A stretch of DNA of 27,574 nucleotides from Firmicutes bacterium UBA1739 (GTDB taxonomy: Bacteria; Bacillota; Clostridia; Peptostreptococcales; Anaerovoracaceae). Shown here one piece after another: positions 7,572 to 16,614 of this stretch. Made by a program: the position numbers and the translations under genes. Under the pieces are notes generated by a model. That model did not search any database, was not told the origin of the DNA, and was given only the letters and a program-made list of their open reading frames with translations. The stretch lies in assembly GCA_002315385.1 (NCBI GenBank), contig DCHZ01000036.1, positions 1 to 27,574 on the forward strand. The letters are read 5' to 3'. Each line of letters begins with the position of its first letter. The first letter of the stretch is position 1.

Positions 7572-10500
7572 TGTTAAACATATTTTATGGACGGTCAGAC
7601 CTGGATCGTGCACGGTTCATGTATGAGAATATTGCGCAGGCAAAAGCGGATTGCGGGAAATCCGCTCTTGTTATTGTGCCGGATCAGTATACCCTGGAGG
7701 CGGAGAAGTCTGCATTCAGGGTATTAAACGTTAAAGGGATTACGGATATTGAAGTAATGAGTTTTACCAGACTGGCGCAGAAACTGCTGGGCAAGCCCGA
7801 CGGAAAAGTGTTCATTGACGATCTGGGCAGAAGTATGCTGCTGAGAAAAATTATTTCCGGTAATTATGAAAAGCTGAGAGCCTTTGGCGGAGCTGCCGGA
7901 AAAGGCGAGTTCGTAAAAATGATGGGAAGTATGATACAGGAGTTTAAACAGTATAAAACGACTCCGGAGAAAGTAATTTCCATAGCCGAACAGAATTATG
8001 AGAAGTATTCGGACATTATGCTGATGAAAAAGCTGAAGGATGCCGGAGTAATTTTCGGGGCATACGAGGAAGCTCTTAAAGAAGGATACTATGACACGGA
8101 GGATTATCTGATGCTTCTCAGTGAAGCGATAAACAGATCGGAAGAGCTGAAAGAGAAAAACATATGGATTATGGGTTTTGACATGTTTTCCAAAAGGCTT
8201 TTTTCCGTTATGGAAGAGCTGCTGAAGCAGGCAGAGGAGCTCAATATTATTATGCTTTATGATGAGCCCGGCAGCAGGGACTATAATCTGTTTGCATCTA
8301 TGGAATCAGTATTTGCCGGATTTAAAGAAATATCGAAACGGTGCGGAAGCGGTTTTTCGATGAAAAATATACCTTTGAAATACAGGAAAAAACAGGCTGA
8401 GGAAATACAGTTTCTGGAAAAAAATCTGTATGCATTTCCCTTCGGGAAGTATGAATTACCGGAAGAAACCGGAAACTGCAATGACAGGAGCAGAAGTATA
8501 GAGCTGTGGCACTGTGATGACCGGGAAACGGAAACAAGAAAAATTGCCTGTGAAATTCAGAAGATGATTCGGAAAAGAGGTCTGAGATTTAAAGATATTA
8601 TCGTGGCGGTTAATGATCTGCCTTCGAGAAGGAATCTCATCAGACGTATTTTCCCCGAATACGGTATAGAATTTTTTGACGGGAGTAAATATGCCGGAAT
8701 ATATAATAAATTCATGCAGTTTATTCTGGCTTTCTGCAGAAAGGACGAAATATATTATTCGAGGGACAGCATACTTCGGGTGCTGGAAAGTGGAGTTTTG
8801 GATATTTCACATGATGAAACCGAGCTTCTCGAAAATTATCTGATAAAATATGCGGCAGAAGGTTATTTATGGAAAAGCGGTTTTTACAAAATTGATTATC
8901 GGGGAAAATCGGAGGAAGAAGCTGCACGGGAGTTGAGTGCGGTTAATGACGTCCGGGAGAAATTTGTATCTATTGCTGAGGATTTATATTTCAGGCTGGA
9001 GTCGTGCCGTACGGGTAGGGAATACAGCAAAAGCTTTTTTGAGTTTTTAAAGGAAACGGTTCATATGGACGTTCTGATACAGGAGGACGGAGATCGTCTT
9101 AAAGACTGTGAATACAGCGAATATGCCGGGATAACTGTTCAGCTATGGAACGGAATGACGTCTGTACTGGAACAGCTGGGCGAAATCCTGGGAGATTACG
9201 AATGTACACCGGCGGAGTTTTTTGATGTGTTGAGAAGCGGTATTGAAAGCATGGAGCTTAGTATAGTTCCCACTACTGCGGACCAGGTTTTAATAGGGGA
9301 TGTGTCTTCCGTAAAAATGAACCGGGCAAAGGTTCTGATAGCGGCGGGATTTAATGACGGTGTGATTCCTGCATCAGATACATCATCGGGAATTTTCAGT
9401 GATTCCGAAAAGCTGAAGCTGAATGAAATTGCGGGAGAGGTATGCATAGGCGGAAAGAATAAGCTTGTTCAGGAAAAGCTTAATATTTATCAGACATTAA
9501 GCATTCCCGAGGAAAAACTGATACTGAGCTATTATGATTCGTCTTCCGGAGAGGATTCGGCACAGAAATCTCCGCTTCTGGATAGAATCGAAAAAATATT
9601 CTCAGATTCATCGGCGGAGGAAAACGTTCATTTTCTGTCTGAGGAAAAAGAAATAAAGTCCGCTAAGGATGAACCCGGCATTTCGGAAGACAGTTTTTTG
9701 AAGCTGTACGGAGAAAATCCTCACCTGAGTCCTACTTCAATGGAAGCTTATATGCGATGTCCTTTTTCATTTTTCATGAGATACGGAATAAAAGCAGAGG
9801 AAAGAACTGTGTTTGAAATTTCTCCCTCTGAGATGGGTACTGTTTTCCACGAGATTCTGATGCGGTTTTCTGAGGAAATTTCCGAACGGGGAATGTGGAG
9901 TGTAATGAATCGTGAAAAATGCGCGGAGTATATGAATGAACTCTCCGAAAAAATTGCTTCTGAATATAAAAAAGGTTTTATGTTTGAAGGAGAAATGGGC
10001 AAATATCGAATAGAAAGAGTGAAATCCGTATGTGAAAAAACGGCATTTATGATTTCAAAGCATATTAACCGGGGCAGCTTTGATAAATTTTATTTTGAAA
10101 TTCCTTTTGGTCCAAACAGAATGCTGCCGCCGATAGAAATAGAAGCCGAAAACGGAAGAAAGCTCTATATTGAAGGAAGAATAGACAGAATAGACATTGC
10201 ATCTTTAAACGGAAGCACGCTTATTAAAGTTATTGACTATAAATCGGGAAATGAGAAGGCTGTTAAAGAGGAAATTCTTTCCGGTTATAAACTGCAGCTT
10301 ATGTTGTATATGAATGCGGCGATGAACGGCTTAAAGGAGCAATACGGCAGTATGAAGCCGGCAGGTGTTTTTTATTTCAGAATACAGGAGCCGATGGCGG
10401 ATGCGGAGAAGAGTAAATCTCCGGAACCGGAGGAAGTGGAAGCCTTTGCGGAAAAAGAGTTCAGAAAGGCATACAAGATGGAAGGGATTGTTGTAAACGA

Positions 10501-10804
10501 ACCCGATACAGTTGATGCCCTTGATTCGGATTTCAGCGGGTTTTCGGAAATAATCAAAGTAAGAAAACTGAAATCAGGAGAAACCAGGGGCAGCGGTAGT
10601 TTTACTGCCCTGACATTGAAAGAGTTTGACGATACCATGAAAAACACCTTAAACCTGACAGAAGAAGCCTGTCGGGATTTCGTAAACGGGGCTGCGGATA
10701 TTCGACCGATGAAAATAAGCGATGATACAAAGGCCTGTACCTGGTGCAGATATAAAAGCATCTGCTGCTTTGATGAGCGTATACCGGGATTCAGTTATCG
10801 ATAA
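7568..10804 (+). CDS. addB: AddB/RexB-type subunit of the AddAB helicase-nuclease
   Basis: AddB works with AddA to process double-strand DNA ends for recombination, the Gram-positive counterpart of RecBCD. The 1078-residue length fits. The C-terminal nuclease module is complete: FeS-cluster cysteines C731 (in YMRCPFSFF), C1057, C1060 and C1066 (C-x2-C-x5-C), with catalytic residues in GRIDRID (D873) and DYKSG (D890, K892). The N-terminus (MLNIFYGRSDLDRAR) occupies the place where Bacillus AddB has a GxGKT Walker A, but that loop is missing, which makes it RexB-like. ATG 7568 overlaps the HAD stop; the next codon is also ATG (7571). No addA follows. The last 14 bases are shared with the opposing Xre gene. 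Confidence 0.92.
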   Translation: MMLNIFYGRSDLDRARFMYENIAQAKADCGKSALVIVPDQYTLEAEKSAFRVLNVKGITDIEVMSFTRLAQKLLGKPDGKVFIDDLGRSMLLRKIISGNYEKLRAFGGAAGKGEFVKMMGSMIQEFKQYKTTPEKVISIAEQNYEKYSDIMLMKKLKDAGVIFGAYEEALKEGYYDTEDYLMLLSEAINRSEELKEKNIWIMGFDMFSKRLFSVMEELLKQAEELNIIMLYDEPGSRDYNLFASMESVFAGFKEISKRCGSGFSMKNIPLKYRKKQAEEIQFLEKNLYAFPFGKYELPEETGNCNDRSRSIELWHCDDRETETRKIACEIQKMIRKRGLRFKDIIVAVNDLPSRRNLIRRIFPEYGIEFFDGSKYAGIYNKFMQFILAFCRKDEIYYSRDSILRVLESGVLDISHDETELLENYLIKYAAEGYLWKSGFYKIDYRGKSEEEAARELSAVNDVREKFVSIAEDLYFRLESCRTGREYSKSFFEFLKETVHMDVLIQEDGDRLKDCEYSEYAGITVQLWNGMTSVLEQLGEILGDYECTPAEFFDVLRSGIESMELSIVPTTADQVLIGDVSSVKMNRAKVLIAAGFNDGVIPASDTSSGIFSDSEKLKLNEIAGEVCIGGKNKLVQEKLNIYQTLSIPEEKLILSYYDSSSGEDSAQKSPLLDRIEKIFSDSSAEENVHFLSEEKEIKSAKDEPGISEDSFLKLYGENPHLSPTSMEAYMRCPFSFFMRYGIKAEERTVFEISPSEMGTVFHEILMRFSEEISERGMWSVMNREKCAEYMNELSEKIASEYKKGFMFEGEMGKYRIERVKSVCEKTAFMISKHINRGSFDKFYFEIPFGPNRMLPPIEIEAENGRKLYIEGRIDRIDIASLNGSTLIKVIDYKSGNEKAVKEEILSGYKLQLMLYMNAAMNGLKEQYGSMKPAGVFYFRIQEPMADAEKSKSPEPEEVEAFAEKEFRKAYKMEGIVVNEPDTVDALDSDFSGFSEIIKVRKLKSGETRGSGSFTALTLKEFDDTMKNTLNLTEEACRDFVNGAADIRPMKISDDTKACTWCRYKSICCFDERIPGFSYR

Positions 10805-11060
10805 AATTCACAAGTTCACTGCCGTCGGGAATCACCGTGTCTAATTCAAGAATACGGCACAAATCACAGTAAGTCAGAATCGAGGGAATAACCTTTCCGT
10901 GTTCTATTTCAGATATGAATGCAATAGAAAGGTTTGCGGCTTTTGCCAGCTCGGTCTGACTTATTTTTTTTGTTATGCGTGCGTAGTAAAGACGCAGTCC
11001 TATGGAACGGGCAATTTTTTTATAATACTCCGAGTTTTTTTCTCTGTTTTTTTCTGACAT
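10791..11060 (-). CDS. Small Xre-family HTH regulator
   Basis: This 89-residue protein has one Cro/CI-type helix-turn-helix. Residues about 19-74 read IGLRLYYARITKKISQ, then TELAKAANLS and FISEIEHGKVIPS, the recognition-helix pattern of the Xre family. The N-terminal 15 residues are polar and charged, and the C-terminal tail is short with no effector domain, so it probably acts as a dimeric repressor. The ribosome site is AGGAGGTG on the - strand (complement of 11071-11078), 10 nt before the start. It diverges from the Xre gene at 11285 and its 3' end overlaps addB by 14 bp. Target genes are unknown; autoregulation through the shared spacer is likely. Confidence 0.85.
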   Translation of the reverse strand: MSEKNREKNSEYYKKIARSIGLRLYYARITKKISQTELAKAANLSIAFISEIEHGKVIPSILTYCDLCRILELDTVIPDGSELVNFIDN

Positions 11061-11284
11061 ATTTCACCTTCACCTCCTATATATCATAATACAACATTTT
11101 AATAATTGCGTAAATGTCGTAATTTGTCGAAAAAAACTTAAAATGTCGAAAAAAAAACTGCAGCATTGCATTATATACACAATTTATGTAAAAATATTAC
11201 GTTAAAAATGAGCTATCTTTTTAATATTTGCTGAGATATACTAACAAAAAATGAGCAAAATAATGCTTAAAGAGGTATAAGGAT
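11061..11284. promoter_or_regulatory. Divergent control region between two Xre genes
   Basis: This 224-bp, very AT-rich spacer separates two outward-facing regulators. For the rightward gene there is a -10-like TATACT at 11237-11242 with a weak -35, and a GAGGT ribosome site about 10 nt before ATG 11285. For the leftward gene, TATTAT/TATGAT-like -10 candidates lie at about 11082-11094 on the - strand. The TGTCG repeats sit on the leftward side, upstream of that gene's -10 candidates. No ORF is visible here. Confidence 0.6.
11112..11160 (+). promoter_or_regulatory. Three phased TGTCG repeats, candidate operator
   Basis: AAATGTCG occurs at 11112-11119 and 11141-11148, with ATTTGTCG at 11122-11129. 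The last two copies are each followed by a poly-A tract and ACT. The TGTCG starts (11115, 11125, 11144) are 10 and 19 bp apart, about one and two DNA turns, so bound proteins would sit on the same helix face. The position next to the leftward promoter suggests the binding site of one or both flanking Xre proteins. Which protein binds is unknown. Confidence 0.5.
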
Positions 11285-11671
11285 ATGAGCATTGGCAGTA
11301 GAATCAGAGAAGAAAGAAAAAAGCAGAAACTGACGCTTAGATCTTTATCGGAAAAAGCGGATATTTCTATTTCCTATCTTGGTGATATTGAAAAGGAAAG
11401 AAGCCATCCTTCCGTAAGCAGATTAATGGATCTGGCGGAGGCTCTGGGTAAAACGACAGCTTATTTTCTTGAAGAGGAAAAAGCTGCCGAAGAGGAATCC
11501 GTATTTCTGACAATGAATCGCGATGAACGGATAAACCTTATAAAGCTTCTGAAAACAGAAGGATTTAAGGAGATTGTATGGGAGTTTCAGGGCTTTGAGG
11601 ACTGGAACGAAAGAGAAAAAGAAGAATTGAGGATGTTTTTGAATACAAGGAGAACATTCAGTATAAAATAG
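11285..11671 (+). CDS. Xre-family HTH transcriptional regulator
   Basis: This 128-residue regulator has an N-terminal Cro/CI HTH (residues about 4-62: IGSRIREERKKQKLTLRSLS, then KADISISYLGDIEKERSHPS and the helix VSRLMDLAEALG). It continues with an acidic linker (FLEEEKAAEEE) and a charged helical C-terminal part of about 50 residues that may mediate dimerisation. The arrangement resembles SinR-like or CI-like small regulators without a ligand domain. It is transcribed away from the Xre gene at 10791-11060, and the two could form a cross-regulating pair. The stop is followed by a strong terminator at 11729-11764, so it is probably monocistronic. Confidence 0.87.
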   Translation: MSIGSRIREERKKQKLTLRSLSEKADISISYLGDIEKERSHPSVSRLMDLAEALGKTTAYFLEEEKAAEEESVFLTMNRDERINLIKLLKTEGFKEIVWEFQGFEDWNEREKEELRMFLNTRRTFSIK

Positions 11672-11728
11672 AGCTGTCAGGGTTCCGGCAGCTTGATTTA
11701 TTTACCGAAGCATAATATTCTTATGTGG

Positions 11729-11764
11729 TTCCGATGCGCAGTCATCGGAATTTTTCTGTTTTTT
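11729..11764 (+). terminator. Intrinsic terminator after the rightward Xre gene
   Basis: A perfect 8-bp stem, TTCCGATG (11729-11736) with CATCGGAA (11743-11750), has a 6-nt loop and is followed by a T-rich run to 11764. It separates the regulator from the UPF0182 unit. Confidence 0.88.
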
Positions 11765-11785
11765 GCTGTTTGCCTGTAAAAAAGA

Positions 11786-11814
11786 TGGTAATTTATGCTT
11801 ATTAGGGATATAAT
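11786..11814 (+). promoter_or_regulatory. Candidate sigma-A promoter for the UPF0182-GS-serS unit
   Basis: A consensus -10 TATAAT lies at 11809-11814. A weak -35 (TGGTAA, 3 of 6) sits 17 bp upstream at 11786-11791. It lies after the terminator and 44 bp before the start codon, where the promoter of the next unit should be. Confidence 0.5.
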
Positions 11815-11857
11815 AAACTTTGAAACTGAATTTGAATAATATCAAAGGGAGATAATT

Positions 11858-14686
11858 ATGAAAAAGAAAACAAAGGTGATTTTAATAGCTGCGGCTGTGA
11901 TTATTCTTCTGGCTGCACTGGCCGGTGTCCTTATAACCTTCATTACGGATTTTCTTTGGTTCCGTGAGCTGGGATATGTAAATGTATTCTTTACCAAGCT
12001 TTTATCTCAATTGAAACTGGGAATACCATGTTTTGTTGTGATTACAGCACTGATCAGGTTGTATCTGAAAGCCCTGAATAAGGATTACGGAAACAAAATG
12101 GAAATAGTAAGCTACAATGTAAAAGAAAAAACCGTAAACCGGGTTTCCTGGGGATTTTCAATTCTGTATTCCATTATAGCAACGATGCTTACCACTACAT
12201 CTCTATGGTATGAAATCATGAGCTTTATAAAAAAGAAAGAATTCAACATGGAAGACCCTCTTTTCGGAATGGATATAAGCAGCTATACATTTACGCTTCC
12301 TCTTGCAAATCAGATATACAGTATTGCTACCACTCTTATTATGATGCTGGTAATTATGACTGTTCTGTATTATGCATTTCTGATTGCGGTAAGACGGCCG
12401 AAGCTGTTTCAGGATGAATTTGAACAGACGGCATTTGGAGAAGGGGATGCGGCAGACAGAAGAGCGGCAGGCAGGAAGTTCCTTTCGGGAAACTGGAAAG
12501 AGCTTCTCAATATGGCGGTCAGACAGATTATTATTATCGGTGTGATTTTCTTTGTAGTGCTGTGTATAGGTTACCTGCTTAAGCAGTATAACCTTGTCTA
12601 TAAACAGGGAAGTGTTGTATATGGTGCGGGATTTACCGATGCCAATGTTTATCTGTGGGAATACAGAATTCTCATGGTAATGTCTGTTGCTGCCGCAGTT
12701 CTTTTTGCGATAGGTATGGCAAAGAAAAAATACAAAATGGCACTGATAATACCTGCGGCAATGATAGCAGTAGGCATCGCGGGAAGTGGAATAGGCCTTC
12801 TTGTTCAGAATTTCATTGTATCTCCCGATGAAATATCAAAAGAAAGCAAATATATCGAAAACAATATTAAAATGACTCAGGCTGCATACGGAATAGATGA
12901 AATTGAAGAAAACAGCTTTGCCGCTGATGATAAGCTGAGTGCGGCGGATATAATAAAGAATGAGGCTATATTTGACAATATCAGAATAAACGATTTCGAG
13001 CCTACCGAACAGTTCTACAATCAGAGGCAGAGTATAAAACAGTATTATACTTTCAATGATGTGGATGTTGACAGATATAATATTGACGGGGATCTGACTC
13101 AGGTGTTCCTGTCTGCGAGAGAAATAGATGAAGGCAAAATAAATTCTCAATGGATAACAAAGCATTTGAAGTATACTCACGGATACGGTCTTACTTTATC
13201 AAAAGTAAACAGTATTACCTCATCCGGTCAGCCGGATATCCTGATACAGAATGTACCTCCGGAATCAAGCCTTCCGGGAATTCAGATTACCAGACCGGAG
13301 ATATATTTCGGGGAGCTTACGACAAATTACAGCATAGTAAATACGGATGAAAAAGAATTCGATTATCCTCAGGGAGAAAAGAATGTATATACCGAATATG
13401 AAGGCACTGCGGGAATCAGGCTGAATTTTATCAACAGAATACTGTTTGCCATTCGGGAGCACAGTCTCAAAATTCTGGTTTCCACTAATATTAATTCAGA
13501 TTCAAGAATTCTGATTAATCGCGGAATTAAAGAACGCGTGGAAAAAATTGCCCCGTATCTGTCTTATGATTCAGACCCGTATCTCGTGATTTCGGAAGAC
13601 GGAAAACTATTCTGGATGATGGACGCATATACCACCAGCAGCTATTATCCGTATTCCGAGCCGTATTCGGATAATCTGAATTATATCAGAAATTCGGTCA
13701 AGGTTGTGGTTGATGCTTATAACGGTAGCGTGGATTTCTATATTGTAGATAAAGACGATCCGCTGGTAGCAACAATGTCAGGTGTATTTCCGAAGCTTTT
13801 CAGGAGCATAGAGGAAATGCCGGCCGATTTGCTTCAGCATGTCAGATATCCCAAGGCACTCTTCGAGATTCAGGCAAAAATGTATACGAAATATCATATG
13901 ACTGATGTCAGCGTATTCTATCAGGGTGAAGATCAGTGGGATATCGCAAATGAAATATACGGGCAGGAAGAAACTCAGATGAGCTCAAATTATTTCATTA
14001 TGTCGCTGCCGGGCAGCACGGAAGAAGAGTTTGTATCGACGATTTCGTATACCCCTGTAAGTAAGAACAATATGACAGGTCTGCTGATTGCCAGATCCGA
14101 TGGAGAAAATTACGGCCAGCTTAAGCTTTACAGAATGCCGAAAGGAAAGACCGTATACGGACCTGCTCAGATTGAGGCTCAAATAGACCAGGATCCTAAT
14201 ATTTCCAAAGAATTTTCTCTCTGGAGTCAGAGAGGCTCCACATATCAGAGAGGAAATCTGTTCGTGATTCCTGTGGAAAATTCACTGATGTATATTGAAC
14301 CGATTTATCTTCAGGCGGACAATGAAAGCAGCCTGCCGGAGGTTAAACGGGTGGTGGCAGTGTATAAAGATACAATTGCATATGAAGCAACCCTGGGGGA
14401 GGCTCTTAAGACATTATTCGGTAAGGAAATAGGTGAGCTTGCATATGTAGGCGAGGTAGATGTAGAAGCGGGAGACAGGCAGGCTGTCGGTGCAGAAGCA
14501 GCCGGCAGTGATGAAGGCAGTGATACCGCTTCCGCAGGCAGCAGTGAAGAGCTGATAAAAAAAGCAAATGAAGCTTTTGATAATGCGGTTTCCGCACAGA
14601 AAGACGGAAACTGGGCTGAATACGGAGAATATCTTGATGAACTCAGGACATATCTGAAGCAGCTTGAAGGAAATGCAGATGAATAA
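11858..14686 (+). CDS. UPF0182 family membrane protein
   Basis: This 942-residue protein matches the UPF0182/COG1615 family, whose function is unknown. The opening helix (residues about 7-31) runs into the family's characteristic FLWFRELGYVNVFFTKL. About seven membrane helices fall within residues 1-320 (near 7-31, 45-65, 97-118, 148-172, 215-238, 268-285, 293-317). A soluble domain of roughly 550 residues follows, with the usual family texture (YFGELTTNYSIVNT, FWMMDAYTTSSYYPYSEPY) and probably faces outside. An acidic Gly/Ala/Ser-rich linker at about 868-892 leads to a C-terminal helical segment. The start has GGGAG just upstream. It lies 11 bp before the glutamine-synthetase gene. Confidence 0.93.
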   Translation: MKKKTKVILIAAAVIILLAALAGVLITFITDFLWFRELGYVNVFFTKLLSQLKLGIPCFVVITALIRLYLKALNKDYGNKMEIVSYNVKEKTVNRVSWGFSILYSIIATMLTTTSLWYEIMSFIKKKEFNMEDPLFGMDISSYTFTLPLANQIYSIATTLIMMLVIMTVLYYAFLIAVRRPKLFQDEFEQTAFGEGDAADRRAAGRKFLSGNWKELLNMAVRQIIIIGVIFFVVLCIGYLLKQYNLVYKQGSVVYGAGFTDANVYLWEYRILMVMSVAAAVLFAIGMAKKKYKMALIIPAAMIAVGIAGSGIGLLVQNFIVSPDEISKESKYIENNIKMTQAAYGIDEIEENSFAADDKLSAADIIKNEAIFDNIRINDFEPTEQFYNQRQSIKQYYTFNDVDVDRYNIDGDLTQVFLSAREIDEGKINSQWITKHLKYTHGYGLTLSKVNSITSSGQPDILIQNVPPESSLPGIQITRPEIYFGELTTNYSIVNTDEKEFDYPQGEKNVYTEYEGTAGIRLNFINRILFAIREHSLKILVSTNINSDSRILINRGIKERVEKIAPYLSYDSDPYLVISEDGKLFWMMDAYTTSSYYPYSEPYSDNLNYIRNSVKVVVDAYNGSVDFYIVDKDDPLVATMSGVFPKLFRSIEEMPADLLQHVRYPKALFEIQAKMYTKYHMTDVSVFYQGEDQWDIANEIYGQEETQMSSNYFIMSLPGSTEEEFVSTISYTPVSKNNMTGLLIARSDGENYGQLKLYRMPKGKTVYGPAQIEAQIDQDPNISKEFSLWSQRGSTYQRGNLFVIPVENSLMYIEPIYLQADNESSLPEVKRVVAVYKDTIAYEATLGEALKTLFGKEIGELAYVGEVDVEAGDRQAVGAEAAGSDEGSDTASAGSSEELIKKANEAFDNAVSAQKDGNWAEYGEYLDELRTYLKQLEGNADE

Positions 14687-14697
14687 GGAGTTGGCTT

Positions 14698-16599
14698 ATG
14701 GATAAAAAAAGAATGTTATATAAGATTACTCCGCGGGAAAACTCAAAGGAAACCGTGAAGAGTATTCTGAATCAGCACCCGGAAGTGGAATTCGTTTCTT
14801 TGGTGGGTGTTGATATCTGGGGGTACAGCACAGATGAAAAGATTCCTGTAAGGCTGTTTCTCGAGGATTTTGAGCAGATAATGAAAAACGGGGTTCAAAC
14901 AGACGGCTCCAGCGTAATGCTTCCTAAAATTGCGGATCTGAACAATGCAAAGGTAGATATCATACCGGATAAAGAGGTTAACTGGTATGTTGATTATAAC
15001 TACGGGCATATAAGTGATGAGACGGGTCTGCCGGTGGGAACACTCAGAATTCCCGCGATTCTTGTGCATAATGAAAAAACGGAAGTAGGTTCCCGTGTAA
15101 TTCTGAAACACGCAATAAAAGAGTTTAAAGAGGAAATCATAAAACTGATCTCCGAATACAACTATATCTGCCCTTATCTTGGAATAGAAAGTGCGGAAGA
15201 CATTGAAGAAATTGTACTGACTTCGGCTACAGAGCTTGAATTCTGGGTTAAAACACCGGATGATATTGCGGACAGGGAGCAGCTGGCAACATCTCAGACT
15301 TTGAAGGAGCAGTATTGGAAACGAACAGTGGGCCCGGTAAGATCGGCGCTGGAAAAGACTCTGAAAATTCTGGATTACTACGGATTTGAAGTTGAAATGG
15401 GGCACAAAGAGGTCGGAGGTGTAAAGGCGAAGCTGATAGGAACAGGCTCTTTTGACCATGTAATGGAACAGCTGGAAATTGACTGGAAATATGCAGAGGC
15501 ACTGCAGGCGGCGGACAATGAAGCTCAGGTAAAAAATGTAGTGAAGGATGTATTCAGACATGACGGTCTGGATGTGACCTTCCAGGCAAAACCGATTGAG
15601 CTTGCCGCAGGAAACGGAGAGCACACTCATCTGGGCGTTGCCGCAAAGCTGAAGGACGGCAGAAAGATCAATCTGTTTACTTCTCTCGATAAAGGACAGT
15701 TTATGACACCGGTCGGTTACGGCGGTCTTATGGGGCTTTTGAAGAATTATGAAATAGTAAATCCTTTTGTTGCATCTACAAATGATGCTCTTAACAGATT
15801 AAAGCCGGGGTTTGAAGCACCTGTATGTATTGTAACTTCATTAGGTCATGATTCCGTTACTCCATCCAGAAACAGAACCGTGCTGGCGGGTCTGGTAAGG
15901 GAAATCGGAAATCCGTTTTCCACCAGATTTGAGCTTCGTTCACCCAATCCGAAAAGCAATACTTATCTGGTAATAGCATCGGCTTATATGGCTATGCTGG
16001 ACGGAATAAGGGCGGTATTAAAAGAAGGTAGAACACCTGAGGAACTTGAAAAAGAAATTTCGAAAGACTACGGAGAAGAAGGCTTCTATCTTGAAAAAAA
16101 CAGGATATACAGAAGCGAGAAGAACGTGTTTACGGAATATTCTCCGGAGGAAAGAAACAGACTTTTCGGAAGAGCACCGGAGACGGTATGGGAGAATATA
16201 AAAGCTCTGGATACCAACCCGGAAAAACTCAAAGTTCTGTATCAGGGAGAGGTATTTACGGAGCTTACCATTGAATCATATAAAGAAGCAATGATAGATA
16301 TGTGGGCTACGGAATTGTCATTCAGAATAATTCATGAATATCGGGATGTAGTGGTTGAGTGCGTTAAGCTGGAAGACGATCAGGAGAATGAACTGGACAG
16401 AGCGAACTGGGAAGAGGTACAGAGGCTGAAATCCTATCTGATGAAAGACAGCACGGACAGAAAATCCCTGTTTTCAAAAACCAGAGATGCGCTTAATTCC
16501 GGTGATTTTTCGCTTGCATCAAAGCTTCAGATTGAAATGCATAATAAGGTGGAAGAGCTAATTTACAAGTACAACGAATATAAAAAGAATATTTTTTAA
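14698..16599 (+). CDS. Glutamine-synthetase-family protein, long form
   Basis: This 633-residue protein carries the glutamine synthetase fold with the active-site landmarks in order: TDGSS in the N-terminal beta-grasp part, ELEFW at 179-183, the GHKEVGG segment in place of the usual HHEV loop, NGEHTHLG at 306-313 (H309 is the expected ammonium/glutamate-side histidine), and FELRSPNP at 411-418. Typical GSI enzymes are about 440-470 residues. Here there are inserts around 100-215 and an extra, mostly helical C-terminus from about 480. The catalytic residues look kept, so it may be a true ligase, but the substrate (ammonia or another amine) is uncertain. ATG 14698 has AAGGAG at 14686-14691. It lies between UPF0182 and serS with gaps of 11 and 15 bp. 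Confidence 0.85.
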   Translation: MDKKRMLYKITPRENSKETVKSILNQHPEVEFVSLVGVDIWGYSTDEKIPVRLFLEDFEQIMKNGVQTDGSSVMLPKIADLNNAKVDIIPDKEVNWYVDYNYGHISDETGLPVGTLRIPAILVHNEKTEVGSRVILKHAIKEFKEEIIKLISEYNYICPYLGIESAEDIEEIVLTSATELEFWVKTPDDIADREQLATSQTLKEQYWKRTVGPVRSALEKTLKILDYYGFEVEMGHKEVGGVKAKLIGTGSFDHVMEQLEIDWKYAEALQAADNEAQVKNVVKDVFRHDGLDVTFQAKPIELAAGNGEHTHLGVAAKLKDGRKINLFTSLDKGQFMTPVGYGGLMGLLKNYEIVNPFVASTNDALNRLKPGFEAPVCIVTSLGHDSVTPSRNRTVLAGLVREIGNPFSTRFELRSPNPKSNTYLVIASAYMAMLDGIRAVLKEGRTPEELEKEISKDYGEEGFYLEKNRIYRSEKNVFTEYSPEERNRLFGRAPETVWENIKALDTNPEKLKVLYQGEVFTELTIESYKEAMIDMWATELSFRIIHEYRDVVVECVKLEDDQENELDRANWEEVQRLKSYLMKDSTDRKSLFSKTRDALNSGDFSLASKLQIEMHNKVEELIYKYNEYKKNIF

Positions 16600-16614
16600 G
16601 GAAGGTGAAGATAT

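Noticed and set aside
11672..11693. Hairpin AGCTGTC/GGCAGCT directly after the Xre stop
   Set aside because: A 7-bp stem exists but no T run follows; the real terminator is at 11729-11764.
14743..15630. 295-codon - strand open frame inside the glutamine-synthetase-like gene
   Set aside because: Cys- and Phe-rich low-plausibility translation, antisense to well-conserved motifs.
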